Shown one piece after another: positions 41,145 through 51,300 of a stretch of DNA of 64,000 nt. The notes beneath the pieces are model-generated. The model was not told where the DNA came from and did not search any database. It worked only from the letters and a program-made list of their open reading frames with translations. The translations under genes and the position numbers were made by a program. Location: positions 20,135,346 to 20,199,345 of the forward strand of contig CM020618.1 of the NCBI GenBank assembly GCA_009829735.1, given 5' to 3'. The first letter of the stretch is position 1. The number at the start of each line of letters is the position of its first letter. This stretch comes from Pyropia yezoensis. Taxonomy: Eukaryota; Rhodophyta; Bangiophyceae; Bangiales; Bangiaceae.

Positions 41145-43102
41145 GCCGACTTGGCGTCCGAATCTGAGGGCGGAGGGGAAGACGACGAGTCCGAGGACGA
41201 CGTGTCCGCCTCCTCCGCCGAGGGTGTGGCGACCGCGACGACCGGTCGAGACCCACCCTCGCGGCGTGAACGTACTTCGTTCGTAGCCGACTTCTTACTC
41301 GCATTCCTAACAAGTTGTTGGATGCGTTTACTCAACTTGGGGCAATCATATGCCCAGTGTCCATCGGAGTTGCAGTTCCAACACCGATTGTCAGTTCCCG
41401 GAGGGGTCTTCCCGACTGGGGAAGACGACGAGGTACCCTGGGAAGTTGCCACGGCAGCTACCACCCTCTTCTTGCGGATTCGGCGTGCCTCTCTCAGCTC
41501 TCTGGCCTGGCGCGCCTCCTCGCGTTCCTTGGCCAACTCGGCCTGACGCTCCTGGCGTTGTTCCTCCCGCAGCTTGCGGTAGGCCTCACCTCTGCGGTAG
41601 GCAAACCTAGCCAACTCGGCCAGGGTCGCCCGGGCAGTGTTATGCTCCCGGGTCTCCATCCGGACTGACCAATGGAGTCCCTCCACAAACCGACTCTTCA
41701 CCACAGCTTGTGGATGAAAAAACCCACAAAGATTGTTGAGCTTACGAACTCGCTCCGCAAAGGACAACTCGTCCTCCGCCTCTCCATGATGGGCTTGCGT
41801 AAACTCCTCGACTTGAGAAGCCAGCGCCGCTTCATCAACCATGGCTCTCAACAACCAGTTGACGAGCTCCAAATAGGACGTCACCCCACCAGCGCCTCCA
41901 CTTGAGGAGCTGGGCAAGACGGACATAAGTTCTGTCCGCAGGTCGCCCTTCGTAAACTCCTGTGGCATATAGAAAGCCATGCCTTCACTTATGGCATTGT
42001 CGTCACAGGCTTTTGTGAAACGACGTAGAAACTCAAAGACACGGAGGGGGGGAGTTCCATCCCACTCCGCTTCGTGCCCAAAAGAGTGAAGTGCATTCTT
42101 ATTGGCACGGCCCATGGCTCGGGCCTGGTCAGGACCATACGCCACCGACTTGTTGTGGAGGACGTAGGTCTCGCAGTCAAAGATCCTCTGGTAGACCGGG
42201 TTGGCTACCTGGATCTTGGGCGGCACCTCACGTTGAGGGAATAGCCGCTGTGGCACTGGGGTATGTTCACCCTCAGTGCCTGTGGTCTGGCGCGGCGAGC
42301 TTGACGTAGCCGCCGGCATTTCCGGGGGAAACTCCCCCGTGAAGGGCGTACGCCCCACCGAGTATGGTGTGGCTCCCTCGTTGGGAGTCACAGATGTCGC
42401 CCCCAGTTCGGGGCGACCTGAGATAGGCGTGAAGAGGGATTCCCCCTGCGCCTGCGGGCTCGAAAGCCCCCATCCGGTCTGGACATTAAGACCATCTGGC
42501 AAACTCGCCACAATCTGATTCAGAATGGTATTCGTGATCGTGTCCACCAGGTCCGGCAAAGTCTGCCGCAACACCTTGGTCGCCTCCCGACGGACAGTTT
42601 CCGCGAGGAGTGGATTATCGACTCCAGTTGAGTCTCGGTCCGCCTCCGGGAGTCCACCTGAGGGGTAACCACGTTCCTCAGGGGTCTCAACCGGGGGCAT
42701 GGGCGCGAGCCCATCGCCGACCAACGGAGGTCCGCCGTCCTCCGAAAGCCTAGTTGGCGACGGCTCCAAGCCAAAGTTGGCTCCAACCCGAGTGGAACCC
42801 GCGGGGACAGTCCTCACCCCTTGGGACGTTCCCGTTGAGCTTACCACACGGTGGCCAGACTTCGGCCCACCCACATCAGAAGTGTCACCCGAGTGAACTC
42901 CCGACTGAGTCGGGGTGGCCTGTTGCCCGCCCGCACTTCCAGTCCTGCTGGCTTGAGGGACCTCCAGCCCCTCTGCGACCCCAGGTAAACCCACCTGTGT
43001 CTCACCAGTATTCAAAGGCACTGAAGTACGTGCGTCACCCGTGTACTCCCCGGACGACGGGGGGTCCGAACTAGCCACGTTGGCTGACGATCCGTATGAC
43101 AC
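41132..43102 (-). CDS. gag: gag of element C
   Basis: An open frame of 656 codons ending in the TGA at 41132. The 5' limit is uncertain because the first start is a GTG at 43102. The N-terminal 200 residues are Gly/Thr/Pro-rich. The capsid-like part has FLRRFTKACDDNAISEG, matching element B gag. An Arg/Glu-rich helix (RKLREEQRQERQAELAKERE) looks like a coiled coil. One zinc knuckle follows, CWNCNSDGHWAYDC (Cys-x2-Cys-x4-His-x4-Cys). The last codons hold the slippery site. Confidence 0.88.
   Translation of the reverse strand: MSYGSSANVASSDPPSSGEYTGDARTSVPLNTGETQVGLPGVAEGLEVPQASRTGSAGGQQATPTQSGVHSGDTSDVGGPKSGHRVVSSTGTSQGVRTVPAGSTRVGANFGLEPSPTRLSEDGGPPLVGDGLAPMPPVETPEERGYPSGGLPEADRDSTGVDNPLLAETVRREATKVLRQTLPDLVDTITNTILNQIVASLPDGLNVQTGWGLSSPQAQGESLFTPISGRPELGATSVTPNEGATPYSVGRTPFTGEFPPEMPAATSSSPRQTTGTEGEHTPVPQRLFPQREVPPKIQVANPVYQRIFDCETYVLHNKSVAYGPDQARAMGRANKNALHSFGHEAEWDGTPPLRVFEFLRRFTKACDDNAISEGMAFYMPQEFTKGDLRTELMSVLPSSSSGGAGGVTSYLELVNWLLRAMVDEAALASQVEEFTQAHHGEAEDELSFAERVRKLNNLCGFFHPQAVVKSRFVEGLHWSVRMETREHNTARATLAELARFAYRRGEAYRKLREEQRQERQAELAKEREEARQARELREARRIRKKRVVAAVATSQGTSSSSPVGKTPPGTDNRCWNCNSDGHWAYDCPKLSKRIQQLVRNASKKSATNEVRSRREGGSRPVVAVATPSAEEADTSSSDSSSSPPPSDSDAKSAGNE
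41138..41144 (-). promoter_or_regulatory. -1 ribosomal frameshift heptamer GGGAAAC, element C
   Basis: gag ends GCG GGA AAC GAA TGA on the minus strand, with G GGA AAC in the gag frame and pol in the -1 frame. It is the same heptamer at the same distance from the stop as in element B, although the flanking sequences differ. Confidence 0.85.
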
Positions 43103-43178
43103 GGTCCAAGTCCACCGTTCCTCTGAGACAGAGGGCCCCGTACACCCGGGTGCACCCGGAGGTAAAGTTTACCTCTGT

Positions 43179-43195
43179 CCCCTGCTGCTCCACCC
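43179..43195 (-). promoter_or_regulatory. Primer binding site of element C
   Basis: Two bases after the 5' LTR the minus strand reads GGGTGGAGCAGCAGGGG. It equals the element B site except for the first base. The same tRNA primer, probably tRNA-Ala, is implied. Confidence 0.6.
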
Positions 43196-43197
43196 AA

Positions 43198-45484
43198 TGT
43201 GGCAAAAACCACTCGCACACGCGACACCCAAGTTGGGGCGGTGCACAAGGGCTGCCTCCCGTGTCGGGGGAACCGGAAGAAGTGCAAGTCGCACACACTC
43301 TGTCCCTGTTGTGGGGCAATCCCCCCACTGACAAACAAGAAGATGGTGTGTGGTCCAACAGTTTCTTGGTCGGGACGGGGACGCAGGGCCAAGCCCCGCT
43401 GTCCCTCCCCTTATCCCCCCAGGGTCCCCTCAGAATCTCGCCACTCAGAATCTCCCACCCCAGCACCTGCCCACCGGGCCACACGAAAATTCAAGACGAT
43501 AAATGCAGAAAACCCTCAAATCCAAGTTGGATTTACTACTAAGCTAACTATCCCAAACTTAGGGAATACGGACCCAAATGCAGGGGGAGGAACGGATCAG
43601 GCTAGTGAGACACGGTGATAAATTCGCATCTGGGGGTGTAAATTCGCACATTGAGTCGTCCGCCCCAGGTCTCTCCGCGAGTAGACGGGACGCTCTTGGC
43701 ACGGGAGCGGCACATCTTTGTGCTACGTGCTGCACTTCGTTGTACTCACCACATTATGTGCTCCTCATCTATGTGTCTTTTCTATAGGAAAAACATATAT
43801 GGGCCATGTGGTGGCCTCAGCCGTTGCCATTGACATGGTACTCGCGGATCCGTCGGTTGCCCCGAGGTCCCATCGTCATCAGCTTCCTGTACGGAGAACT
43901 AACCATAGCAGAAGCTTCCACAACACACCTTCCTTTCATATGTGCAAAAAAAGCGGTGTGTTTATCTGGTTGGTAGCCCCAGAGAGCGTATTTTCTGTTG
44001 GTCTTGCTGGGAACAGCATTTGTCTTTGGGGAACGTCCCTCCTACTATGAAGAAAGGCGAACAATGAGCACTGTTGTGGTCCATATTGTACCTCAGCATC
44101 CCTTTGTGCCTCTCAGAGTGCGTATGTGGTGCTCTCGGTGTTCCAGTACGTGGCCAGAGGCTCTCCCTGGGACACCCCGCCAACAGTACAAACCAGATGA
44201 AAACGGGAAGACCCGCATATGCACAAAGAGGCCCTCTCTGTGTCATGGGCTTCCATGAAGTACCTGTGAGGCTCTGCGCCGAAAAACCGGTTGCCAACGG
44301 ATGTATTGTGGGCACAGCAGGGGCCATCGGCAAGGTATGAGGTTTTGGTTTGCATTGGTTCTCTCCGAGGTGTTCTGCAGGCCGCTTCTTTCTCGGTTCC
44401 GCGCTTTCTTGTTTGGCACTCATCGCAGAGGCTCTCTTTTGTGCTTCAGGCGTTTGCGGGCTGTTGTGAACAGCATGTTTTCGTCGCAACACATCGTTGC
44501 AACAAAGAGAGCTCATGGCTTTCGATCGCTCTTGCAGTCCGCGTCGCACTCGTGTGAGTTGAGCACCCACCACCATGCATGCTTCCTCATAAAACTACAG
44601 GCTTGTCACTGCATCAAGTTTTGTCCCAAGAAGGCGCAGTCAAACGGCCCCAGGCCCCTACAAACGAAAAAGACGACACATTCAACAATACACTTCTTCG
44701 GTGGCCCCTGCTGTGCCCACAATACATCCGTTGGCAACCGGTTTTTCGGCGCAGAGCCTCACAGGTACTTCATGGAAGCCCATGACACAGAGAGGGCCTC
44801 TTTGTGCATATGCGGGTCTTCCCGTTTTCATCTGGTTTGTACTGTTGGCGGGGTGTCCCAGGGAGAGCCTCTGGCCACGTACTGGAACACCGAGAGCACC
44901 ACATACGCACTCTGAGAGGCACAAAGGGATGCTGAGGTACAATATGGACCACAACAGTGCTCATTGTTCGCCTTTCTTCATAGTAGGAGGGACGTTCCCC
45001 AAAGACAAATGCTGTTCCCAGCAAGACCAACAGAAAATACGCTCTCTGGGGCTACCAACCAGATAAACACACCGCTTTTTTTGCACATATGAAAGGAAGG
45101 TGTGTTGTGGAAGCTTCTGCTATGGTTAGTTCTCCGTACAGGAAGCTGATGACGATGGGACCTCGGGGCAACCGACGGATCCGCGAGTACCATGTCAATG
45201 GCAACGGCTGAGGCCACCACATGGCCCATATATGTTTTTCCTATAGAAAAGACACATAGATGAGGAGCACATAATGTGGTGAGTACAACGAAGTGCAGCA
45301 TGTAGCACAAAGATGTGCCGCTCCCGTGCCAAGAGCGTCCCGTCTACTCGCGGAGAGACCTGGGGCGGACGACTCAATGTGCGAATTTACACCCCCAGAT
45401 GCGAATTCATCACCGTGTCTCAGTGGCCTGCCGCCCCTTGCATGGCACGTGTTGCCCCCCTACCTGGGGGTCAATACTGCCACA
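43198..45484 (-). repeat. 5' LTR of element C, split by a foldback element
   Basis: The LTR runs 43198-43606 and resumes at 45425-45484. The two pieces together equal the 469-bp left LTR. The interruption at 43607-45421 is flanked by AGT on both sides. Confidence 0.92.
43607..45421. mobile_element. 1.8-kb near-perfect palindromic (foldback) DNA element
   Basis: The two arms, 43607-44326 and 44702-45421, are 720 bp each. They are inverted copies with no net indel and very few mismatches, separated by a 375-bp loop. The ends are GAGACACGGTGAT and its complement. AGT lies directly outside each end, a 3-bp target duplication. The arms have many open frames on both strands, but they mirror one another and show no known motif. 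GC content is lower than the surroundings. The 3-bp duplication fits CACTA or PIF/Harbinger-type mobilisation. Its transposase source is unknown. Confidence 0.88.
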
Positions 45485-45655
45485 GCCACGACGAATCGTC
45501 ACGAATGGCACCTCATGATTCTCAGACAAGGTCATCACACATGGAGTGAGGGGGTATTGACCCGTCAACCAGCGAGTCACGTCACCAACGTGATGAGCCA
45601 GAGAGACCCTTGCCTAATCAGCCCTTATCTGCCAATAGGTCCCGATGCCTGACGG

Positions 45656-46975
45656 ATGCGGAGAAGAAATGACGTATTTGATCCAAGTTCGAACGGCAAG
45701 CCCAGCCCCCCCCCCCCCCGCCCCCCAGCGGTCCCCAGACGGCCCCCCCGCCAAACCCCCCGCAGCGCGCCCCCTCCCCCTCCCCCACCCCCAGCGGCCC
45801 CCAGCGACGTCTCCCCCCCGAAGGACCCCCCAGCGCCCACCCCCCCCCCCCCCCCACGTCCACCCCCCCCCACCTGTTCTTCTTCCCCAGCGTGGGGGGA
45901 CCTCCTTCCTCCTCCTCCGTGGCGGCGTAGCCGTTATGGCGGCCCCAGCGGCCGTGGTGGAAGCCGCGCGCGCGGGTTCGACTCCGTTCTGACGGCGATG
46001 ACGGTAGTCGCGACGACGTCGACGAAATCGGCGGTGCTCGATTCGGCAATTCGGCTACTCCTGGCCAATCAGCTGCCGGGGATTGGCCGATACGCCGCCG
46101 GTACCGCTGAACCAGCAGCAGCGGATCTCCAGCCTGCTGCCAGAGGGGCCGCCCGGTCTCCTTCCCCCCGCCCTCGCCGACCTGCGTCGCCACCCCCTCG
46201 AGGGCCTGGTGCCCCTGGTCCTGCCCATGGTCGGCGTCCGGCTGACGCCCCCGCCGCTGCTGGCGCGGTGCGGACGATTCCGCCCCCTGACGCTGCGCGG
46301 CGGGGCGACCGCCCCGGTGGGGGTGCCGCCGCGGCACCTGCCGACGCCGCTGGTCCGGCCGACGGCCGCGCCGCCGCGCCTGAAGGTCGACGGCGTCCCC
46401 GTCGGCCCGATGCTGCTCCTGCTGCGGCGGGCGGCTGGGGATCCTACGCCGACGCCCTGCGGCGCGACCACCGCAGCCGTGGCGGTCGTGACGCGGCCGA
46501 CCCGGACTCCGCCGAAGCCGCGCCTGCTGCCGCCGCTGATGGGCGGCTTGGAGCGGCCGCCGCGGACGCCCCTCACCGCCCCCGCCGCGACGAACGGACG
46601 TCGGCGGAGAGGTCCGTCGCTGCTCTGAAGCTATTGCGCCGAGCGGCGGCTCCCCCCCGTCCCCCCCCCGCGATGGAGACAGTGCACATCACGGGGGTGC
46701 CGCGCTTCCTGCGCTCCCATCTGCTGCGGGAGGCTATCGCCGATGCGACGGGGCTGGCCCGGCGCGACATCGTGGACGTCGACCGGTTTGGAGAGCTGGC
46801 GGCTGTCACTCTCCTGGTATCGGCGGCGCCTAGCATTTCCCCCTCTGTGGTCGCACTGTCGGCCGAGGGACTACTGGTATCGGCGCCAGGAGCGGTGCCG
46901 TGGGGCCCATCCTGCCTCGGCGCCAAGCGGCGGTCGGGGCTGTCAGCAGAAACAGCGGCCTCGACGGCGTTGTAG
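45656..46975 (+). CDS. ORF1-like protein of element E
   Basis: 439 codons from the ATG at 45656. The first 330 residues are Pro/Ala/Arg-rich and low in complexity. Residues from about 335 form a compact domain beginning METVHITGVPRFLRSHLL, with DATGLARRDIVDVDRFGEL and VTLLVS. This fits an RRM-like fold as seen in ORF1 proteins of non-LTR elements, which bind the element RNA. The assignment is by pattern only. The first 330 residues lie in DNA so GC-rich that frame choice there is weak; the C-terminal domain is the convincing part. Confidence 0.5.
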   Translation: MRRRNDVFDPSSNGKPSPPPPRPPAVPRRPPRQTPRSAPPPPPPPPAAPSDVSPPKDPPAPTPPPPPRPPPPTCSSSPAWGDLLPPPPWRRSRYGGPSGRGGSRARGFDSVLTAMTVVATTSTKSAVLDSAIRLLLANQLPGIGRYAAGTAEPAAADLQPAARGAARSPSPRPRRPASPPPRGPGAPGPAHGRRPADAPAAAGAVRTIPPPDAARRGDRPGGGAAAAPADAAGPADGRAAAPEGRRRPRRPDAAPAAAGGWGSYADALRRDHRSRGGRDAADPDSAEAAPAAAADGRLGAAAADAPHRPRRDERTSAERSVAALKLLRRAAAPPRPPPAMETVHITGVPRFLRSHLLREAIADATGLARRDIVDVDRFGELAAVTLLVSAAPSISPSVVALSAEGLLVSAPGAVPWGPSCLGAKRRSGLSAETAASTAL

Positions 46976-46990
46976 TTTTACTCTCGCCGC

Positions 46991-48324
46991 ATGACGGACA
47001 AGGTGGCGTCGATGGGGAAGCGGGTTGGCATGCCCCCCTTCCTCCGCGACGCCTTCCGCCAACACCTGCAGCGGCAGGTGAAGGTGGCTCGGATTGCCCG
47101 TGCGGGCGACACCGCACGACCTGCGGCGGCCGCGGCCGCGGACGCGGCTACACGGACGGCGGTGGCTGCGGCGGCGGCGTTCGCGGCGGCCACGGCTGCG
47201 GCCACGGCGGCGGTGACGGCGACGGCTGCGGCCGCGCCGGCGCCCGCTACCGCAGGTGGGACCGCCACGGCGGCCGGCACGACGGGGCCGCCCGCACCGC
47301 CCCCGCCGGCCGACGCCATTGACATCGACCAGGTGCTGCCGGCGGCGACCGCGGCGAGTGTCGCCGGCCTGGCGGGCGCTGCCGCCGCGGGCACGGTACC
47401 AGACACGACGGGAAGGGGGGTGGCCGCTCGGGCGGCGGCAACGGAGGAAAAGTGGCCGACAGCAGACGCGGCTGCCACCGCGGTGGACGCCATGGAGGGC
47501 GTGTTGGCCGCCCACCCGGCGCCCACCTTGGCAGCCGCCGGGGGAGACAGAACCGCGGCCACCGCCGCCGGCGCCGTCGACGGCGCCGAAGAGGCACGAG
47601 TGATCGAGCCGCTGCCCGTGGCGGCCACCGTGGCAGGCACGTCCACTGCCGTGGCCGCTTGGGCACCGGCGCCGCCGGGAGCCACCGCAACGGCGGAGCG
47701 GATGGCAGGAGGCAGGAGGGGCGCAGGGGTGGCCGCGCCGGCGGCCACGTCCCCGCGCTCGTCGCCCGCGACGGTGGCGCGCAAGCCGCCGAAGCCGACG
47801 ACTGACCGGTGGACGCTCGCCGTCGCGACGGCCGCGGGCGCGACGGGCAGCGACGCTTCAACGTCTCCCGCTGCCACGCAGCGTCTATCGTGCCCCCAGC
47901 CGCCCTGTCGGCGCTGACTCTGGCCGGCTGCCAGTTTTGCGGAAAGGCGATGGGCACCACCACGTTCAGGCGGGGCGCTCTCTCCTCCCTCCTCCGCCAC
48001 GAAAGATTCTGCCCCCGCCGTCCGTCTGATCGGCCGCCTCGTGCCCCTCGTCCTCCGCCTCGCCCCCTCGAGGCCGCACCACCGTCGCTCCCTGACCGTG
48101 CGCCCACCACGGCCCCCTCGCCGACACCACCGGCCGCTCCTACCACCAGCACTCCCACGGCCATCCTCAAGTGCTTGTCCGGCCGCCCCCTGCAGCGCAG
48201 GACCTTCCTCTCCCGGCGGCTGCCTGCTCCACCTCCGCGACTTCCATCTCGGGGCGGACATCGCCGCGGCGGTTATTGGTGCCTGGGACCTGAGAGGTTG
48301 CCCCCACTGTGCCTGTGCTTTTAG
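46991..48324 (+). pseudogene. Ala-rich frame followed by a CCHC-like zinc finger, element E
   Basis: A frame from the ATG at 46991 (MTDKVASMGKRVG) gives a 308-residue, extremely Ala/Thr-rich protein to 47917. The overlapping next frame carries CQFCGKAMGTTTFRRGALSS then LLRHERFC, a Cys-x2-Cys...His-x3-Cys finger at about 47930-48015. Such fingers sit upstream of the RT in R2-type elements. A frameshift appears to separate the two parts. 48325-48726 holds no convincing frame. Confidence 0.4.
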
Positions 48325-48726
48325 TGGAGCCAAGCCTAGCCGCGGGCCGTCGTCCATTGACGCCACCTCCCCCTCTGCCCTCGCCGACCCCCTACACTGA
48401 ACGTGCGAGCGTCTGGGGGCCCCGAGCTGCGCACGGTCCCGCCGGCGGCGGGTCCGCGTATACCCGCCGGCAATGAAGCCGTTGGCCCGGCCGCAACATC
48501 CTCCTTGCGGGGGGCTGCGAGCCCACCACAAGCCCCCGGCACCGCCGGCTCCCAAGCGCCTCCAGACTAGCCGGCGCAGACACCCCGTAGCCTTCGCCCC
48601 CCCGCCCTCTCGGCGCACCCGGCCGCCGCCCCGGCCAAACCCCGGGCGCAACCGCTCGCTGGTCATCGTGCAGCTCCGGCGCTGCCTCCCCCCGCGGCGG
48701 CGCGCGCCTTCCCTGCGGGCGCCAAC

Positions 48727-49038
48727 ATGTCTCAGTGCCTCCTCGCCACTTGCGGGTGCGCACTTGTCACGGACCCGACGGGCAAGGCCGCGGAGCGCCA
48801 CCTACGGCGGGCGCACACTGCCTCGGAGATTCCCCCATCGATGATGGCGGCGTACCAGCTGGGCGTCTGCCCCTTTCGAGAGTGCGCCCTCCCCCACACG
48901 TGGTCCGTTCGCGCTGGGGTGTCTGCCTTGACGGCCCACATTCGCGCGTTCAGCCAGCACCCGACCCGGTTGCCTGCGCCGGTGCTGGGAGCTCCAGAAG
49001 CAAGCGGCGGGGGACACGAGGCCCGGGTCACTGACTAA
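48727..49038 (+). pseudogene. N-terminal zinc-finger segment of the RT ORF, element E
   Basis: 103 codons from the ATG at 48727 to a TGA. CGCALVTDPTGKAAERHLRRAH is a C2H2-like finger. CPFRECALPHTWSVRAGVSA with the later LTAHIRAFSQH is a second. It reads as the DNA-binding N-terminus of the RT protein, cut from it by frame breaks. Confidence 0.5.
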
Positions 49039-49167
49039 TCCGGCGGCGACGCCAGCGGCCGGTCGGGGGCGGCCGATGCGGCTGCCCCAGTCACACTGGT
49101 ACCGCCCACCCTCTTCGAGCGCGACCGCGGCGCGTGGGCGCTCGCCCGGATCGAGCTCCTACACCGC

Positions 49168-51270
49168 GTGGCGCCCGACGCAACTGCTTGGCCGGTTCTG
49201 GTGGCTTCCTCGGTACGCGCAACCGAGCACGTTTCGGCGGCCCTCCTCCTGGCGTTGCGCCAAGCAGAGGGCGACGCCCTGGACTATGTGATGCGGGCGC
49301 CAGTCAATCAGACGGCCTGGCTGTGGCAGCTGGCCGTTCCGTCGCTGCTGTTACATGTGCCGGCGCGGGGCTACGGCCGCGCCGTATCATCCCCACGGCC
49401 GCTCACGCACGAGGAGCGGGCAGCGGCTTTTTTCAACAGCGTCTTTACCCCCGTACTGGCCGACACTGATGCCGGTGTGTGGCGGGACCCGCCCATCACA
49501 CAGCAGGCACGCCGCACACGGCGGGCAACCGTGAGGACTCGCCGCGTTCCCACCTTCCCGCCCAACTCCGGCCAGCCGCCGTGCCCTGCGCAAGGTGGGT
49601 TCCGGCCGGCTGGGCGCGGCCATGCGCGCCCTAAGAGGGGGGCCTGTGGCGCCTCACACGCTTGAGATGTGGGCTAAGGTCTGCGGTATGTTCCCGTCCG
49701 CTTCACTGGCGCTTGCTGCCCTGGATGCCTTGGAGGACGAGTACCTCAACGTGCTCGCTGACGCCGAGGACTTCGGCGAGAGCCACGCCGGCACACACAC
49801 GCTACGCGCTGCTACGGTGGTTGCGGCCATCCGTGCTGTACCGCAAGGTGCCGCACCCGGCCCCTCGGGGTTACACATGGAGCATCTGTGGGCACTGGAC
49901 GACCGCAGCCGCGACCGGCTCGTGGACGTTTTGCTCTTGCTGGCGTCAGACGCCGCCGTGGGCGTTGTGCCGCCGCTGGCCACCCACGCGCTTTCGGGCG
50001 CCAACCTTCTCCTGCTGGTGGAACCGGGCGCCCGGGACGCTGCCGGGTTACCTCCCTTGCGCCCCACTAGGATGCCAGATACCCTGGGCAGCCTGATACC
50101 CTGGGCAGCCTGGTAGCGACAGCGCTGGAACGGGCGGCGCGGGTGGCTTCTGCCGAGTACTTCTCACCGCTACCGATGGGGCTTGGCGTGCCCAATGGGT
50201 GCGAGCAGGTGCTGCACGAGGTCGACGCCGCGCTGGCCGCCCACCCTGAGTGGGGCATTGTGCAGATGGACTTTGCCAATGCCTTCAATAACGTTATACG
50301 CGTGGCGGCGCCGGCCATCATCAAGCACGCCTTCCCCCTGCAAGTCCCCTACGTCCGCTGGATGTACGGACAAATGTCCCCTACTGTATACGGCTGGGAA
50401 GAAGAGTCCGACGGCCCTGGGGAATTGGGCCTCCGGGCGCGGCTCTCTCTACTGGTCGAGCGGGGGGCCCAACAGGGCGACCCGCAGGGGCCACTGCTCC
50501 ACGCCGCAGCGCTGCACCTGGTGCTTTGCCGCTTGGATGAGGAGACGGGGCTCACCATCCGAGCGTTCCACGACGACGTTATCGCGGTGGGGCCGGTCGA
50601 ACTGCTGGGCGGGCTGATGAGGGCCGCCGCGACGTACGGCGCGACCGTCGACGCACACTTGGCCCTTGCTAAGTGCCGCGCGTGGTCGCCCTCGGGCTGC
50701 CCTTCCCTAGCCGACCTGACGGCGCAGTGGGCGGGGCGGGAAATCACGCAGTTCAGCGTCCCACTGGGCAGTGAAGAGTTCGTAGTGGACGCCGTGGCAG
50801 CCCTTGTCGACGACCACGCAGCCGCCGTGGCCGCCATCACGGCACTGCCACAAGAGGAGGTACAGTCGCAGCTCGTTCGTTTACGCATGTGTGCGACCCC
50901 CCGCGCCTCCTACTTCTTTCGCTTCCTGGCGCCAGCGGACGGCGTCTCCTTGGCCACCGCGGTCGATGCAATCTCGCGGCCGGCCCCTGATACGCTGCTG
51001 TGCGGGCCAGGCGACACGCCCGCCACCCGCGCTACCATCTACGCCCGAGCCGCCCTGCCTGTGCGGATGGAAGTCCTGGGGCTGGGGGACCGCGCGCTCG
51101 TGGTGTCCGTGGCACACGCCGCGTCGTGGCTTGACACGCTGCGCGCTGTGGAGCGTTATTCGTGCCAGATCGAGCTGCTGGCCAACGCTGTGGCGTCGCT
51201 CCCCCCGCCTGCCTCTCCATCGTGTGAATCCGTCAAATCGCGCCCACTCGTAGGACCCCAGTGGCGCTAA
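49168..51270 (+). pseudogene. Non-LTR-type reverse transcriptase of element E, frameshifted
   Basis: Three consecutive frames (49168-49600, 49595-50116, 50143-51270) form one RT. PSGLHMEHLWALDD and LRPTRMPDTLGSL precede the palm. Motif A is QMDFANAFNNV, motif B is GAQQGDPQGPLLHAAALH, and motif C is FHDDVIAVG, so the catalytic Asp residues are kept. The break at 50087-50120 is a direct 17-bp tandem duplication (ATACCCTGGGCAGCCTG twice). A second break lies near 49590. The RT copies element RNA at a nicked target. This family is distinct from the Ty3 RTs in the window. Confidence 0.85.
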
Positions 51271-51300
51271 GCGCCCCTGGAGCCCCGCCTGCTCTCCTGC

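Larger units (their letters stand above)
30744..45489 (-). mobile_element. Ty3-type LTR retrotransposon C with GCCAC target duplication
   Basis: Bounded by GCCAC at 30744-30748 and GCCAC at 45485-45489. The left LTR is 30749-31217 (469 bp). The right LTR is 43198-45484 once the 1815-bp foldback and its 3-bp duplication are removed, again 469 bp. I see one difference between the LTRs. The order on the minus strand is 5' LTR, primer site, gag, pol, polypurine tract, 3' LTR, with a convergent plus-strand ORF before the 3' LTR, the same plan as element B. pol is broken by element D, one frameshift and two nonsense codons, so the copy is not autonomous. Confidence 0.93.

Noticed and set aside
43718..45310. 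Mirror-image ORF pairs of 80-200 codons in the palindrome
   Set aside because: Each frame recurs inverted in the other arm because the DNA is palindromic; no motif or codon bias supports a protein.
45960..46000. tRNA-like GGTTCGACTCC box
   Set aside because: The flanking bases do not pair into a T-stem and no A box or acceptor stem is present.
46978..48801. 607-codon minus-strand ORF opposite the element E 5' half
   Set aside because: Its composition (Ala/Gly/Arg-rich) mirrors the GC-rich plus strand, and no motif was found. The plus strand carries the zinc finger.
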